A stretch of DNA of 64,000 nt from the NCBI GenBank assembly GCA_030686995.1, contig CM060687.1:170486090-170550089 (forward strand), written 5' to 3'. This DNA is from Artemisia argyi. Its lineage: Eukaryota; Streptophyta; Magnoliopsida; Asterales; Asteraceae. Both the position numbers and the translations under genes were made by a program. Each line of letters starts with the position of its first letter. Position 1 is the stretch's first letter. The notes beneath the pieces were generated by a model, which searched no databases, was not told where the DNA came from, and worked only from the letters and a program-made list of their open reading frames with translations. Shown one piece after another: positions 20,341-33,465 of the stretch.

Positions 20341-22106
20341 TCGGCTAGTCTAGATATCATTAAATCTCAGTTTTCCTAGCTAGAAAAATCGGGACAGATT
20401 CAATATTTTCAGAAAATATAGTTTTCGTCATTAATCTTGAAAATAGCATATCTTTTTCGTCGTAACTCGGATTTTAGTGATTCAAGCGGCCACGGTTTCG
20501 TATTTGAGAGTATTTTCGGAATATCTAACCCAATGTTACCCAAAAACCCCTGAAGTTTCCACGTTTGGCAAAGATGGACAGCAACTATATTTGAAAATAT
20601 TTTTCGTCGTTAAATTTCGGAAAATCATATCTCCTTCGTTATTAACTCGTTTTTATCCCCGTTTTCGGCCATAGTTTCGTCTCGGAATGTATTTTCTAAA
20701 TCTTTGGTCCAAAGTTACCCAAAACCCACTGATTTTCCCACGTTTTGCAAAAATGGACAGATCTATATATATAGTGTTTAAAACTCATTTTTAAGGATCA
20801 AGACTTGTTCAAGGCTCAACCAATCTACTTCAAATCATCTCCACAAGTACCCAATCCTACCATACACCTTCTTAGGGTGTCATGGGTTCCTAAACGTTAC
20901 CAATCTTAGTGGATCTAATGAGATTGCTAATAAAAATTATATATCTATGTTTATAAACAAAAATAAAGAATAAGTGGTATGGATCATAGTATATTTGCAT
21001 GTTTTGTTACTAGATCATGAAAATATATAAAATAGATGTTTAAAAGAGTAGGAAAGATTGTTAATAACTTACTTGAAGATTTGATGATTTTTGAGCAAGA
21101 AAACTCAATAATCTTGAGGTTTTTATTTCAAAACCTTAACTAGATTAGTACTATGACTTGATAAACACCTTGATCTTGAAAAATTTATGATTTCTCCTTG
21201 TGTTCTTGTTGGTGGGTCGATTTGTGTATATGTGTAGCAGGTGATTGCATTTTTTTTTTAACAAAAATAAGTAACTAGCTTTATGTATATATATATAACC
21301 ATATGGAGTCAATGGTCAAAAATATCTAATGTGTTGGTCATTATGGTTTGCCGAAATTAAGGAAAAGGAGGGGGCAAAATTGTGGCTCATTAAAGTTCTT
21401 GTCCCATGGTGCAAGTATTAGTTGGTTTTTGTGGTGTATTAGGTGTTATCAGGTACCGAGTTATCTTGAAATAAATGTTAACGAGGTGAAATAAAATACG
21501 ACGAAGTTGTAAAAGTTGTAAAATATTATTCTTTGCAAGAATCGAGTGTTAGAATAATTATCGTGTTGAAATTTCGCAAACCAACGGAGTTATAAGCTCC
21601 GATCGTGAAATATAGTAATTGATTTCAAAACACCGGGTAAATTAATAATATAATTTTTATATTATTATAATGAGTATGAAAATATGTTAGGATCGTAGTC
21701 GGGAGTATTCGGTATACTTTAGTAGTAAAAACTGAGTGGTAACGTTAATTACAAATTAAGCATACGTATATAGAAATAATGCATACCCGTGCATTATCTA
21801 ATGTGATGATGACGTGTAGACTATTCCCGTCTATATGAAGTGTCATTAATGAATGATGCATGAATTTGCAGCTAAACCACATTGGTTACGCGAATTTGAA
21901 GACTCGTAAACTCAGTTTACGATGGAATGAACGGCAATCGTGAATACTGATTTCCTTCCGGAAATGAATAGTGTCATATGAATAGTAAAATTTCTGAACG
22001 TTTTTCGGAATCACAAACTGACTTCAAAAACGATGAATAGTGACCGGTGAATAGTAACTGATGAATAGGGAATAGGAGAAATGTCCTGAAAATGCGGGTT
22101 GTTACA
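20341..22106 (-). repeat. 3' LTR (truncated) of the minus-strand gypsy element
   Basis: It matches 38055-39844. On the minus strand it starts TGTAACAACC at 22106. It stops at 20341, where the sequence changes abruptly to the copia-associated pseudogene; the distal half of the LTR is missing. It carries a perfect 7-bp palindrome, CGTAAACTCAGTTTACG, at 21905-21921 and a cluster of GAATAGT motifs at about 22030-22075. Confidence 0.9.
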
Positions 22107-23530
22107 GTCTCACCCCCTTAAAAGGAACTTCGTCCCGAAGTTCAGTTTGTGTTGGTCTCTAGAGTGGTATTGGTGAAAAGATGATGATTTTTATCGTGCA
22201 TACTACTGAGCTCTAACAAGGTTCAAGTCTGACGGCCACTAGGCCTACTCTGTCAGAAATAGTAAATGGTTCAGTATGTATCGGGTTTAACTTTCTGAAG
22301 TTTTCTGAATGGTATCATGCCTTTCCTAGGCAGAACTTTCAACAAAGTCCTGCCACCAACTTGAAATTCTAAGGGTTTACAGGTTATCGAACTTGTAACT
22401 GATTCTTGATTTGTAGGAAATTCCTGGTTATTTCATGAATGCTTACGGGACTAGTGAGTTGGGCTTTTCCAAATTTTGATCCGTCAATGAATGTTGGCAC
22501 CTCGACCATAGAGTGCTTCAAATGGTGTAGTCTATAAGCTCGTGTGTTAACTATGGTTATAAAGGAATCTGATTTATAGCAAATGGTTAATCCAACCATT
22601 CCTAGAGTCAATCACTCATGCTCTGAGCATATCTTCCTATGTTTGAATCGTTCTCTAATTCTGACCATTGGTCTGTAGATGATAGTTGGTGTGGTTCCAA
22701 ATGAATCTTAATGTAATCGCTAAGAGTTTGAGGTGGATCAAATTTCTCTATTAGGAATACTTGAAATGGATATCATGAATCTTGTGGAAAAACTTACAAG
22801 GTTAAGTCCATCAAAGGGTGTTGTTGAAAATAATGGATTAGGATAAGGTTGTGATCCTCCGCAGGATGTCATGAATTGAGTCTTTCTCCACCTACGATGC
22901 TTAGTCTCCATTACTAAGATTTTCCTCAAGTTATATGTCATCAAATCACAAAATCCTAAATGTATAAGTGATGTAATATAGTGATTGATTTTTCAAAGTT
23001 TGTTTTGTGTTTGTGTGTTTTGTTCATAAATCTTCCCTGAGTAAATGAATTTACAAATTTTTAAGCAAACGGTTTTCTAAGTAACATTTTACTCGATGTT
23101 TCAAAATTTAATAGTTATGCAAGATAGGACAATTTTCAACATTAGACGGATAGTATGGTTTACCAAAGATCGATGTTTAAAATTTCTTAGCATCTAGTAG
23201 TTTTGTAAAAGATTAACCAAAAGGACTTTGCTTGTCAAAATAAGTGCCTCAGAAAAGTATTTCTTACAAGATATATGTTTTGTATAACGGTAGTTTGGAG
23301 AAAAATCCATTTAAAAGTGAAAGTATTAAGAGGATAAAATAGCCAGGTATGTATGTCTGCACAAATGCATAGGTGTCTAACATGTTTGAATAAAGTCTAT
23401 TGGCGAGGTCATGTTCAATCTATAGTCTCGGTTAAGAGGTTGGATTTATCTCTATAGTGTGGCTTAATGAGCACTCGTATCGAAACAAATCCTATAATTC
23501 AGTCAAGCCAATACTTTCTAGATGCTGGAT

Positions 23531-23538
23531 TTTTTTTT

Positions 23539-23578
<40 letters not shown>
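23531..23578. repeat. T-rich homopolymer run
   Basis: Nine T, one C, then 38 T. It lies inside the internal remnant of the minus-strand gypsy element. I see no target duplication around it, so it is not good evidence for a retroposon tail. Confidence 0.95.
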
Positions 23579-23579
<1 letters not shown>

Positions 23580-24552
23580 TGATCAGGCCAGTGATAGTGG
23601 TTCGAATTGTTTTGTGATATCCTGAGATTTCTGTTGAGTTTTGAAATGGTCTTAATGTATCGAGAGATCCTCCTTATAGATGGTATGGAAAGTCTTTCCT
23701 AGGGAGGTCATTGATAATATCCACTTATCAATATTGAGAGTAGTGAGTAATGAGTGACATAGGAATCTATAGAGTGTCACCTAATTCCTTGTATATATGG
23801 GGGTGGGGAAAAGAAATGATAGTGATGGTGAGAAGGGAAGAGACTGTGACAACTGCGACAAAATGAGATTGTGATAAAAGAAAATACTATGATGTAAATG
23901 TATCGTGCATAGGCGTAACTGTTCATGAGATGAAATGACCAGTTGACGTGCTTCCAATCGGTGGTTAACGAAATGATGAAAAGTATGAATGTTCTGACAA
24001 CGAGTGTATACACACACGTAAATGAAACATTTGGAAAATGAGTTGAGAATTTATTCCAGACAAAATTTTATTATAACCATTCTTAGTGTTGCAAAATTCA
24101 CTTCTGAGTCAGACATAGGTGGTCAGCCTATATCTCACTATCCCAGGTTGAATATAGATGACCAGTCTATATTCCACCGAGGTTCCATGAATTTTGAAAT
24201 ACTCAGCTCAGTTATACTAAGACTATGTCCTTCACAAATACCAAGATGTTCTGAAAGACAAAAGCAAGTGACCAAACTCGAGGTCAATTAATGATACTAT
24301 GCAAGGAAAACATAATGCGGTGACATATACGATACATGAGCATGCTTATATGAAAGACAATTATAGTAATCAACTATAATAAATGAATATAACATATCAG
24401 ATAATGAGACACAAATCTCATCACCTATGTCAGCAACTAACCACAAATGAGGCTTCAGCTTGGCAGGCAGGCACGTGACGGTCATAGGGTTAAGTTTTCT
24501 TGAAAGTAGCTATAGTCTAGGTTTTAAAAACACTTAGTTCGCTATAGCCAAA

Positions 24553-24564
24553 ACTCTTATACCA
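24553..24564 (-). other. Primer binding site (initiator-Met tRNA type, degenerate)
   Basis: On the minus strand, TGGTATAAGAGT lies 3 bp after the LTR end. The standard form is TGGTATCAGAGC, so two bases differ. The following 'GGCTATAGCGAAC' matches the DNA after the primer sites at 27916 and 61509, which supports the assignment. Confidence 0.75.
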
Positions 24565-24567
24565 ATC

Positions 24568-24907
24568 TGTCACACCCCCGAAATCGGGTCCAGCGGAAGC
24601 GTACAAGTAGCTGGGGTGCAACTCAATTGGTATTACAACGCAAGTTCAAAAACGGTTTTCACTTGAATCATTTAGAATAAAATAGTTTAATCAAAATGTT
24701 GAATTTACATCGTTAAAAGTAGTGCGGAAGTAGGCCCTTAAAATAGTTTAAAATGGTCCCCAAATGAATATCAGAGTCTTCTATGACCATGCCATGCCCT
24801 GCCAAAACCTCCTGTAGCGTGCCATTGCTTAATACCTGAAAATACATGCTAAAACGTCAGCATAAAGCTGGTGAGTTCATAGATTTTAGTGTAAAGTGAA
24901 ATATATT
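24568..24907 (-). repeat. 5' LTR of minus-strand gypsy element, distal 340 bp
   Basis: It begins (plus strand) TGTCACACCCCC, the reverse complement of the common LTR end GGGGGTGTGACA. It is cut at 24907 by the element at 24908-36472 and resumes at 36478. Its reverse complement matches 2480-2756. Confidence 0.92.
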
Positions 24908-27900
24908 TGTCACAACTCGTAATTTCCGGTCATTTTCTAAACCTCGACAATTTACTATTCACAAGTTACTATTCATCATTTACTATTCATCAATCACTAT
25001 TCATCATTTTCGAGGTCAATTTGACATTCCGAGACACGTTCAGAAATTTTACTATTCACTTGACACTATTCATTTCCGAGAGAAAATCACTATTCACGTG
25101 CATTATTCATGTCATCGTAAATTTAGTTTACGAGTGTTCAAATTCGCGTAACCGTATTGGTTCAGGAGCGAATTCATGCATTATTGTCAGGGACATTTCA
25201 TACGGACTAGAAATAGTCGACATATCATCATTAGGGCACTTGCATACTATTCCACTCGTAGGGTATTCAAATTATATTTTTAATATAATTAACGAATTAC
25301 GTACGTTTATTTTAAATAAACACTAATACGTGAACTATAAATGTGACTAACACGTCCAACACTCCCAACTATGATCCCAATATATTCTTATATTCATTTT
25401 TATAATATAAAAATTATAATATTAATTTACCCGGTATTTTGGATATTTATTTTAATTATTAACTTAAGTTTACTAAAACTTCGACGGTTTTCGTGGAAAT
25501 CAAACTATAATTATCTAAACACCCAATAATTTTACCCAACCTATTTTTATAATTTTTATAACTTTATTATGACCCGGTTAACTCCGTTAAAATTTATTTT
25601 TAGTTAACCCGGTACCCGGTACAATTTAAAACTACACAAAACAACTAATAATGCATTTTCTTACAACAAAAGTCTTCCACATTTCCCCCCTTGACTTTGC
25701 CGCCCCCCCCCCCCCCCCCCCCTTGCCACTTTTATTACAAGACCATTTGTACACTCCTTCCTCATTAATTCTTCATACTAACTAAATATAATAATTAAAA
25801 TGACCAATAATACATATACTTGTACAAGACTTTTTACCTCATTTTCAACTAGTGAAAAAAAAAATCATATTCTCTCTTTTCTCTACTCATATACACGGCC
25901 ACAAGGAGCAAGAAGGAAAGAACCAAAAATTTTCAAAGATCAAAGCATAAATCTTGTGTTTATAGTGTCCTTGTTTGAGTTTTGAAATAAAAACTCAAGG
26001 ATTATTAGGTTTTAATCATCTTAACTTCACTAATCTTACAAGTAAGTTTACTAAACTCATTTCATAATTTTTACAAAGTTCTTACTATGTTTATACATGT
26101 TTCTTGCAAGATCTCATACATGCATTAACTTATACCACTTTATTTTTGTAAACTTTTGATCATACACGCCCTAGAAATGATTTGTGGTTAGATCCTTGTT
26201 AAATCTACTTGGTTTTGGAGATTAGGAACCCATGACACCCTAAGAAGGTGTATGGTAGGATTAGATTAGTTTTGTGGTGTTTGAAAGAGGTTTGATGAAT
26301 GATGGAACTAGTTTGGAGACTTAGAAATGGTTTTTGAAACTTTTGAAATACCTACTGTCCCTATTTTAATTTCGTGAGAAAATCAGTGGGTGATGGTTAA
26401 TTTTTGACCAAAGATTTAGAAAATACATTCAAAAACGAAACTTTGGGCGAAAGAACAGATTAAAACGAGTTTATAACGAAGGAGTTATGATTTTTGCAAA
26501 TTTAACGACGAAAACTATTTTTGGTAGAAACTGCTTGCTGATTGGCAGAATACGACGGGTAAAAAGAGGCATTAAACGTAACCTAGAGGAGCCGAGTTAT
26601 CTAAAATATACTAGTATACACAAAGACGAATCCGTGGACATAAAGAACAAGGAAAACGAGCCTAAAACGACCGAGTTATACCCGTTTTAACATTGTCAAA
26701 ACTATATATATATATATATATATTCACAAATAAAAATAATAACGTACGTACTAAATGGTATATTTTCTAGCAACGTTACTAATGACGATTTTATTAACAA
26801 ACGAATACGTACGACTCAAGGGAATGTTTATACGACTTGACGACGTCATTCTAAGGTTTTGATACTTGGAACATAACGCTAACTTATAGTACGAGTTAAT
26901 ATGACAAGTATATACTTCTCTAAATGGAATTATTTTTCCTAAGTATGAAAACCATTTTTCTACGACGATAACTAGTATTTTCAAATTACGAGTGGTATGA
27001 GTATCATGTGCATGTGCATTCATTTCATTTCGGCTTGATCTTAATTAGATCGCGATTATTCATTTAGGTTGCGGCTAGTGTTCGCGACTTATTGTCCCGA
27101 TTTCTTTACCATCGTTGTACCATCTTTGTACTATCACTCCAGGTGAGTTCTCATAGCCCCGTTTTTAGTACTTATTTGATTTTAAATCCCACGGGGGAGA
27201 ATACATTGCACTATTATTTTTGTACATGCCCAAGTATTAAATTCCGTACATTGCTTAAGTTGCTAGTACTACCACTGCAAGTCCCCTTTATTATCATGAA
27301 CCGTTAATTATATTGCCAAGCGAGAGTGAGTGGATAGATCTATCGAGGGTGACTCCTCCATTCGTGTTTGGGTTGCTCCATAAGGAAAACGAATGCATTT
27401 CATGTCTAATATAGTACGAGTGTCTGGTAAACACTCCTTTGGGGCATATTTTAGTACGTCTAGCTTCGGTGTCATGAGCTTAAGAGACAATGTAAACTTT
27501 TTGACAATATGTCACTTTACTATATACTGGTGGCTTATTGTACATACGATTTAACTTATAAACCTATGATTATTCACCAACTTTATGTTGACCGTTTTTC
27601 GCAATGTATTTCTCAGGTTATTAAGGTAGCTCATGTGCATACATTTGGACCTTCATGGAGTCGCGGAGTCGACGCGTCTCACCATATTTTCTGCACTTAT
27701 GAAACGTTTGATCTTGTTGAACTTATTTTAACTATATTGGCAAATTCTTTTGGGACCTAAGCTTTGTAAACTCTGAATGCTTTTAATGATCAAACGCTGT
27801 ATTTTCTAAACGACACTTTAGGTCGTTCAATATATCCTGGTTGTGTGCTATGATCCGTTACACCCTCAGGTATTCAATTCCACTGCCATTCAGGTAAATT

Positions 27901-27912
27901 GGGGGTGTGACA
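24908..27912 (+). repeat. 5' LTR of the inner gypsy element
   Basis: 3005 bp, TGTCACAACTCG ... GGGGGTGTGACA. Left part: clustered TACTATTCATCA motifs (about 24950-25120) and a palindrome CGTAAATTTAGTTTACG (25116-25132). A run of 20 C lies at 25703-25722. Right part: a block shared by all gypsy LTRs here (GCGAGAGTGAGTGGATAGA at about 27319). Confidence 0.97.
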
Positions 27913-27915
27913 GAT

Positions 27916-27927
27916 TGGTACCAGAGC
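27916..27927 (+). other. Primer binding site, initiator-Met tRNA type
   Basis: TGGTACCAGAGC, 3 bp after the LTR. It differs from the usual TGGTATCAGAGC at one base. Confidence 0.88.
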
Positions 27928-28110
27928 TAAGGTTATAGCGAACTAGGATGTATCTTGGACCCTAGACTATAACCACATCATCATAGCATCTCATCATTTT
28001 ATCATAGGTGCATATTCACTATACATGTTGTTTTACGCACACATTGTGCAAGTTATTCATACCCATACTCATATATATATATGATTATATTGACCTGGCT
28101 CACAAGTGAC

Positions 28111-28620
28111 ATGTCTTCAGATACCCACGCCGTTATCCTTTCGTCGGATTCCGACATTGAAGATGCCTTGTCATCTTCCACTACCATTATACCACCAGTT
28201 GCACGTATACCACCGTTAGCACTATTGAATTGTTATAGGAATAAGGTTTTCCTATCATTCAGCCTATACATAGAATGCCGTTTGGTAGAGTATTCAGACT
28301 TAATTCTAATGGACTTATTAGGATGCTTATTACAAGGGAGATAGCATGTTTTCTTTCCTCCACTAGTAGGACGCTTACTACTCAGGTACTACCACCACCG
28401 TCAGTTACTTATTTCACTATTGGTCGTCCCATAGTGCGTACTTCAACTTTACCTCTTGGATATCGCGAGATAGCGCGAAAGAGGGTAGTATCCCATTCAC
28501 TATTATCACCATTATCTCCTAACTCATCACTAGGATCTCATTGTCATCAATGTTATTCTCATCCTTTGGAATACCACTATTGTCATTTCCCTTTTCCGTT
28601 TCCACTTGCCACGAATTAGA
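28111..28620 (+). pseudogene. Remnant of an ORF upstream of gag
   Basis: From ATG at 28111 the first residues (MSSDTHAVILSSDSDIEDA...SSTT) align with the start of the fuller upstream ORF at 61696 (MYADPNIVILYSITDSDVEGS). The similarity fades after about 35 codons, and the frame at 28111 closes at 28344. The Pro/Ser/Thr-rich middle seems to continue in another frame to about 28620. The coiled-coil half seen in the other element is unreadable here. Function unknown. Confidence 0.5.
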
Positions 28621-29091
28621 TAACACCTTGTGGATAATACCAAGATTACGGACTCAACAGGAACATCTGCAGGTTCCTCAAGAATGGCTTAGAATCTACA
28701 CTATCTAGGACTTGATCGATGCACAACTTCAGACACTACTTCAGGACTATCTCGGCCTTATGATGCCATAAACCTGATTTCACCTAGAAGGACTACAGGA
28801 AGTCTTTAGACTAGACTTATATCTTTACTAGCTGTTACTATTTTCCTAGCCACGAGAGGTGTGGCATAGTTCGAAGAAACTTGTAGTATTTTGATTGATG
28901 TACAAACGGAATCACCAAGTATTGACTCTACTATAGGGGAATGGTTGTGCTATTTATGATATTGGTCCATATAGACCGAAACCTTCATGTATTGTATTCA
29001 TGTGTTATGAATATGATGATTTTTATTACCTATAGATTCTCATGGACTTTCATGATTTGATGGAAATAGATTTAAGCAAACCACTCCAAGC

Positions 29092-30051
29092 ATGACGCAA
29101 GCCGCTGTTGGACAATTCATTGCCAGGAACGCAACTACCGCCCTCACCAAGGAACTTACTCACGTGGAATTTATGGGTTGTAATCCCTCCTTCTTTAGCG
29201 GAAATGTAGACATAAAAGAATTTCTCAAATGGTTCGAAGAATTAGAAACAATCTTTCAAAGTGGTGACTGCCGTAAGGAAGACAAAGTTAAGTTCGCCAC
29301 TTGCACTTTTCAGAAGCATGCCCAGAAATGGTGGACTAAGTATGTCCAGGTAGTAGGAGTTGATGCTGCTTACTCACACTCTTGGGAGAAACTAAAAAGG
29401 ATGATGAGTTTGAAGTTCTGTGTGAAAAGCGAATTACAAGCAATTGAACAAGAAACACTAAACCTTATCATGGAGGGAGATGATGTTGTCAAGTATACTG
29501 CTTATTTTTATGATTTTGATCGACTAGGCTCTGCAATGGATGAACCGGAAAGCAAGAGACTTGAAAGGTACGTCGGAGGACTTTCTCCTGAAATTCGTAG
29601 GATGGTCATCGCATGTGAACCCAATACCATGTCTGAAGCTATCCAGATGGCAATCGAAACAAAGGAACTCATAGTTCGCGACAAGACATCGGGAGACAAT
29701 AATAACAACAAGAGAAAAGAGGTCGGTAATTAGGATGCTAATGCTACTCAACGACCATTTAAGATACAACAAGTGGTGGAGACCTTTACTGCTGGGTCAA
29801 GCCAAAAGAAAGGATATGTAGGTAAATTACCCGAGTGCAACAAGTGTCAGTTTCATCACGAAGGATCTTGCCCCTCTCAATGTAAGAACTGCCAAAAGCT
29901 TGGACATGAAACCAAGGATTGCAAGGCTCCCACCCTCGCAAAACATCAGAAACTCTTGGTAACCTGCCGCGAGTGTGGAGTAGTGGGAAACTTCAGGAGT
30001 GAATGCCCAGAGTTGGGAAGCCAGAATTGGAAGAAGAAGTTTATGTTTTAG
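29092..30051 (+). pseudogene. gypsy gag with one in-frame TAG
   Basis: Retrotransposon gag domain in the first 170 residues (FLKWFEELETIF, KFATCTFQKHAQKWWTKY, then 'EQETLNLIMEGDDVVKYTAYF' and 'ERYVGGLSPEIRRMV'). A TAG at 29731-29733 interrupts; the same frame runs on to a TAG at 30049-30051. The second part has the zinc-binding region: CNKCQFHHEGSC, a normal knuckle CKNCQKLGHETKDC, and CRECGVVGNFRSEC, where the His is replaced by Asn. The start ATG matches an internal Met of the gag at 63161 (MTQAA), so the original upstream start is lost. Gag would form the particle and package RNA; this copy would give only a knuckle-less fragment unless the stop is read through. Confidence 0.88.
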
Positions 30052-33000
30052 TTATGTGAACCATAGTTCGAGCCCTCTAGGGTTGTACTTTCTTTTGGTA
30101 CTTTCCATAAGTACTTCGGTGTAACTTAGTTGTATTAAGCACTTTCCTATCTAATGTAATAACTATCTTTTGTTACCTCTATGATAACCATAACTTTCGT
30201 TTACTCCGCTTTCTATCCCAATCGTTCAATTTTCAATCGTTTAGCAACATTATACCATTGTCTTATTAAGGATTTGACCGATTTCGTAATCGACGGATTA
30301 ATAGATTATTACCAATCCATAGTATTTACCCATGTATCCAATAAACCATTCAACGAGTTTTATTTCAAACTATTTTACTACCTTATGCGGAAATTGTTTT
30401 TACCGAATTTCTAAAATAAGCCGTTTTGTTACCGTACTATAAACTGATTTTTCCGATATTACGCCAAATATTTACTATTATTACGCGAAACAATTTTTAT
30501 ATTACTTTGAAAGGAAATGACTAGAATACCATTCTTCGAAACAAAACGTTGAACACCATCTAAAGCTTTTGAGAAAAATAATATTATTTTGATTAAATCA
30601 AGCATCGCATCATTAGTCCTCAACTATACATAGCCTGATCACCTATGTATACCTCAGGAAAGATTATGCCATGAAGGAAATAGTTACTTTATAAAGTATT
30701 GTTAATAACAATCTTCATCCAAAAGCGTTTTAAACAAATAAACTCTTTTATGAATATTTCTTTCTGACAAATTTTCTCTGGATACTTACCCCACCTGTCA
30801 TACACTTAGTCATTAAGTTAGACTTTCCATTGACTTCTTTAGGAGAGACTTCCCATATTAAGTACTAGGAGGATTCCTTGATACAAGAAAAACAATAAAA
30901 GGGTTACGAAACTACTAACCTAGACTAGAAGTATACACCAAGACAATTTATGACTCAACAACAATTCTAAAATGCCACTGGACCATCCGACCAACCATCT
31001 CTGACCTAGTTGTCCAATTTATTATTCAAAGGTACTAGTTAGACTGATCTACAGGATCAAACACATTGTGAAGGTACGCTAAGCAACATCATGGGAATAA
31101 ACCAAGCCTCCTAACCGATACTGTAAAGTGTTTTGAGTTAACATGGTCTCATCCATACGCAAACTTCCCTGCAATGAGTTTACGACAAGAATGATTGATT
31201 CGAATTATGGATATCGATATAGATTCCTCTAAAGCATTATGTTCTCTAGAACTTCTGGATAACCTCACCTATACATCGAGAAAGGCATCAGACTCAAGAA
31301 TATCTCCCCAGCTACATGTGAAGACAATACGGAAATTCATCGACATAGTATCAATTGAAACCCTCATATTGCCAACATGATGACAATTTCAACGATAAAC
31401 CATCTCAAGACTTAAGTTGGTTGAATACCTAGACTTGTAGTTCTGCCCGATAACCACCAATAGGCACCATCCAATATCAGGAACCGAACGTTAGACATCT
31501 ATGCATTATGCGAACATTGCCTATCCTACTATTTTATCCTTGATAGTATTTTCACTTTAAGTAAAGTCGATTTAAAATTTGTGTTTATCCAAATCACATA
31601 TCTCGTAGAAAATAATTTTTGAATTGCCTATTTTGAACGAATACGATCCTTTTAATCAATATTTAGCAAAACCATTGTAAAATGGGAAATATATAAACAC
31701 CAAACTTTGGTAAACAGTCCTATTCACCACCTGTTTGAAAACCGCGTCCCATTTCCTAACTATTGAATTTTGAATCATCAAGAAAGATGTTATTTAGTAA
31801 ACCATTTGCTCCATTTTCTAAATTCGTTTATTCAGAAAAAGATTTCGACCAAAAACTCAAAAATCGCGAGATAAATTTTGAAAACTAATCACCATGCTAC
31901 GTCGCTTATGCATTTAGGGCTTTGTGATTTGACAATAAGGAATATTGGAATATGTGATGAAGGAAACTAGGAGGAACACCATAGAACGATTACAAACGTC
32001 ATTAATGGAAACCAAGCATAGTAGGCAAAGAATGACCCATGTCTTAGCAATCCATTAGACCAAAACACAAAGAATCAAACATTGTTACCCATATTCTATC
32101 TTCTTCGTATAACGCCGTGTTCGAAAGACGTAACATTGTGGAATTAGTCACAAGATTTATTGTACCTATTTCAATTGTTCCTGATAAAGGTGATCGAATC
32201 ACCTCGGATTTCTAACAATCATTCTAAGATTTCCTTCGGAACCTCATTGAGATGTGAACACCGCCTATCATCCTCAGATCGATGGTCATAACGAGAGAAC
32301 GATTCAAACATAGGAAAGTTATACTCAGAGTATGAGTGATTTACTCTAGAAATGGTTGGACTAACCATTTACCATAAATTGGATTCTTTTACAACCATAG
32401 TTATCGCGCGAGCATAGAGACTACACCATTTGAGGCACTTTATGGTCGAAGTACCAATTACCCGTTTACAAACTGAAATCGGAAAGTTAAAATTCACTGG
32501 TCTAGAACTAAACCATGGAACAACAAAGGAAATTTCACAAGTCAAGAATCGGTTACAAGCAACGAGAAACTGGTAGGAGTTATGTTGGTACATGACGCAC
32601 ATCATACGGATTGGGTATCCTTGAACAGCAAACTAACCAGATTCATGGGAAAGAACGAACTAAGTTGAAAGCTTTGCCTTGGAGAGGCATGATACTATTT
32701 TGGTAACACGAGAGATTGAACTTTTAAGTATATTGGACCATTTCAGATTCATTTTAGAATCGACCAACTGACGTATAAGATTTGAGTTCTGACAGAGTTC
32801 AGCAACATATATTACCCATATTACATTATAAATCTGAAGAGACACTGATCATCTATTGACGAACCAAACTCGGAAAAAGCCAAACTCACTATTCCAATAG
32901 GCATTCATGAAATAACCAGAAATTTCCTACAAGTCGAGAATCAATTACAAATTCTATAAGTTGTAAACCATTAAAACTTCAAGTTGGTAGCTAGATCACG

Positions 33001-33450
33001 TTGAAAGTTCTGCCTAGGAAGGGCATGATATTATTCGGAAAGATTTGGAAAGTTAAAACCGATATACACTGGACCATGTAATAATTCAGACAGAGTAGGC
33101 CTAGTAGCCTTCAGACTTGAGCCTTGTTAAAGAACAGCCGGATTACACAACTATGTTTCACCTATTTGAATCCAGGAAATGACTTTCAGATTAGTCAATC
33201 ATAATCCCATTTGGAAGGGAATCCAACCCTGAGACAAACGTAGACTTGGTAATAACCAATAGAAATCATGGACCGTGAGGTCGAACGGTTGAAGCAAGTC
33301 AAATTCCTATCGTGAAAGTTCGCTGGAATTCTTGAAAAGGACCCGAATTTACTTGGGAACGAGAGGACCGAATGCAACTCAAGTATCCACGTCTTTTTAC
33401 CAAATATACTCCAGAGACCAACCAAAACTGAACTTCGGGACGAAGTTCCT
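30052..33450 (+). pseudogene. Degenerate pol remnant (integrase part readable)
   Basis: No ORF of note. Protein traces survive in shifting frames. At about 32160-32460 integrase-like traces run from 'PISIVPDKGDRITSDF' through a 'YHPQ.DG.NERTIQT'-like run to 'FEALYGRSTNYP'-like residues. At about 32660-32700 and again at about 33000-33040 there are two copies of the 'LK.LPW(R)KGMILFG' segment that belongs near the pol C-terminus, a sign of a short internal duplication. Stretches 30060-32100 and 32850-33000 show nothing I can name. Stops are dense throughout. Confidence 0.6.
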
Positions 33451-33465
33451 ATTAGAAGGGAAGAC
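33451..33465 (+). other. Polypurine tract
   Basis: ATTAGAAGGGAAGAC directly before the 3' LTR. The DNA just upstream (GAACTTCGGGACGAAGTTCC) is a palindrome also present at 22121-22140 in the related element. Confidence 0.75.

Larger units (their letters stand above)
22107..24567 (-). other. Internal remnant of the minus-strand gypsy element
   Basis: Only about 2.5 kb remains between primer site and polypurine tract. The end near 22107-22400 on the minus strand resembles 33000-33465 of the inner element (GAACTTCGGGACGAAGTTCC and the 'TTCTGCCTAGGAA.GGCATGATA' area, formerly the C-terminal part of pol). The rest shows no coding frame. A long T run lies at 23531-23578. Confidence 0.75.

Noticed and set aside
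23531..23578. Poly-T run as the tail of a SINE or processed pseudogene on the minus strand
   Set aside because: No target duplication, no A/B box and no gene-like sequence beside it; the run lies in gypsy internal DNA.
25703..25722. Run of 20 C in the gypsy LTR (19 in the other copy, and a shorter run near 59267) as a regulatory element
   Set aside because: Homopolymer length varies between copies and may also be a sequencing artefact; no further support.
30181..30414. 78-codon frame downstream of the inner gypsy gag
   Set aside because: No similarity to protease or RT that I can see, and stops surround it; treated as chance in decayed pol.
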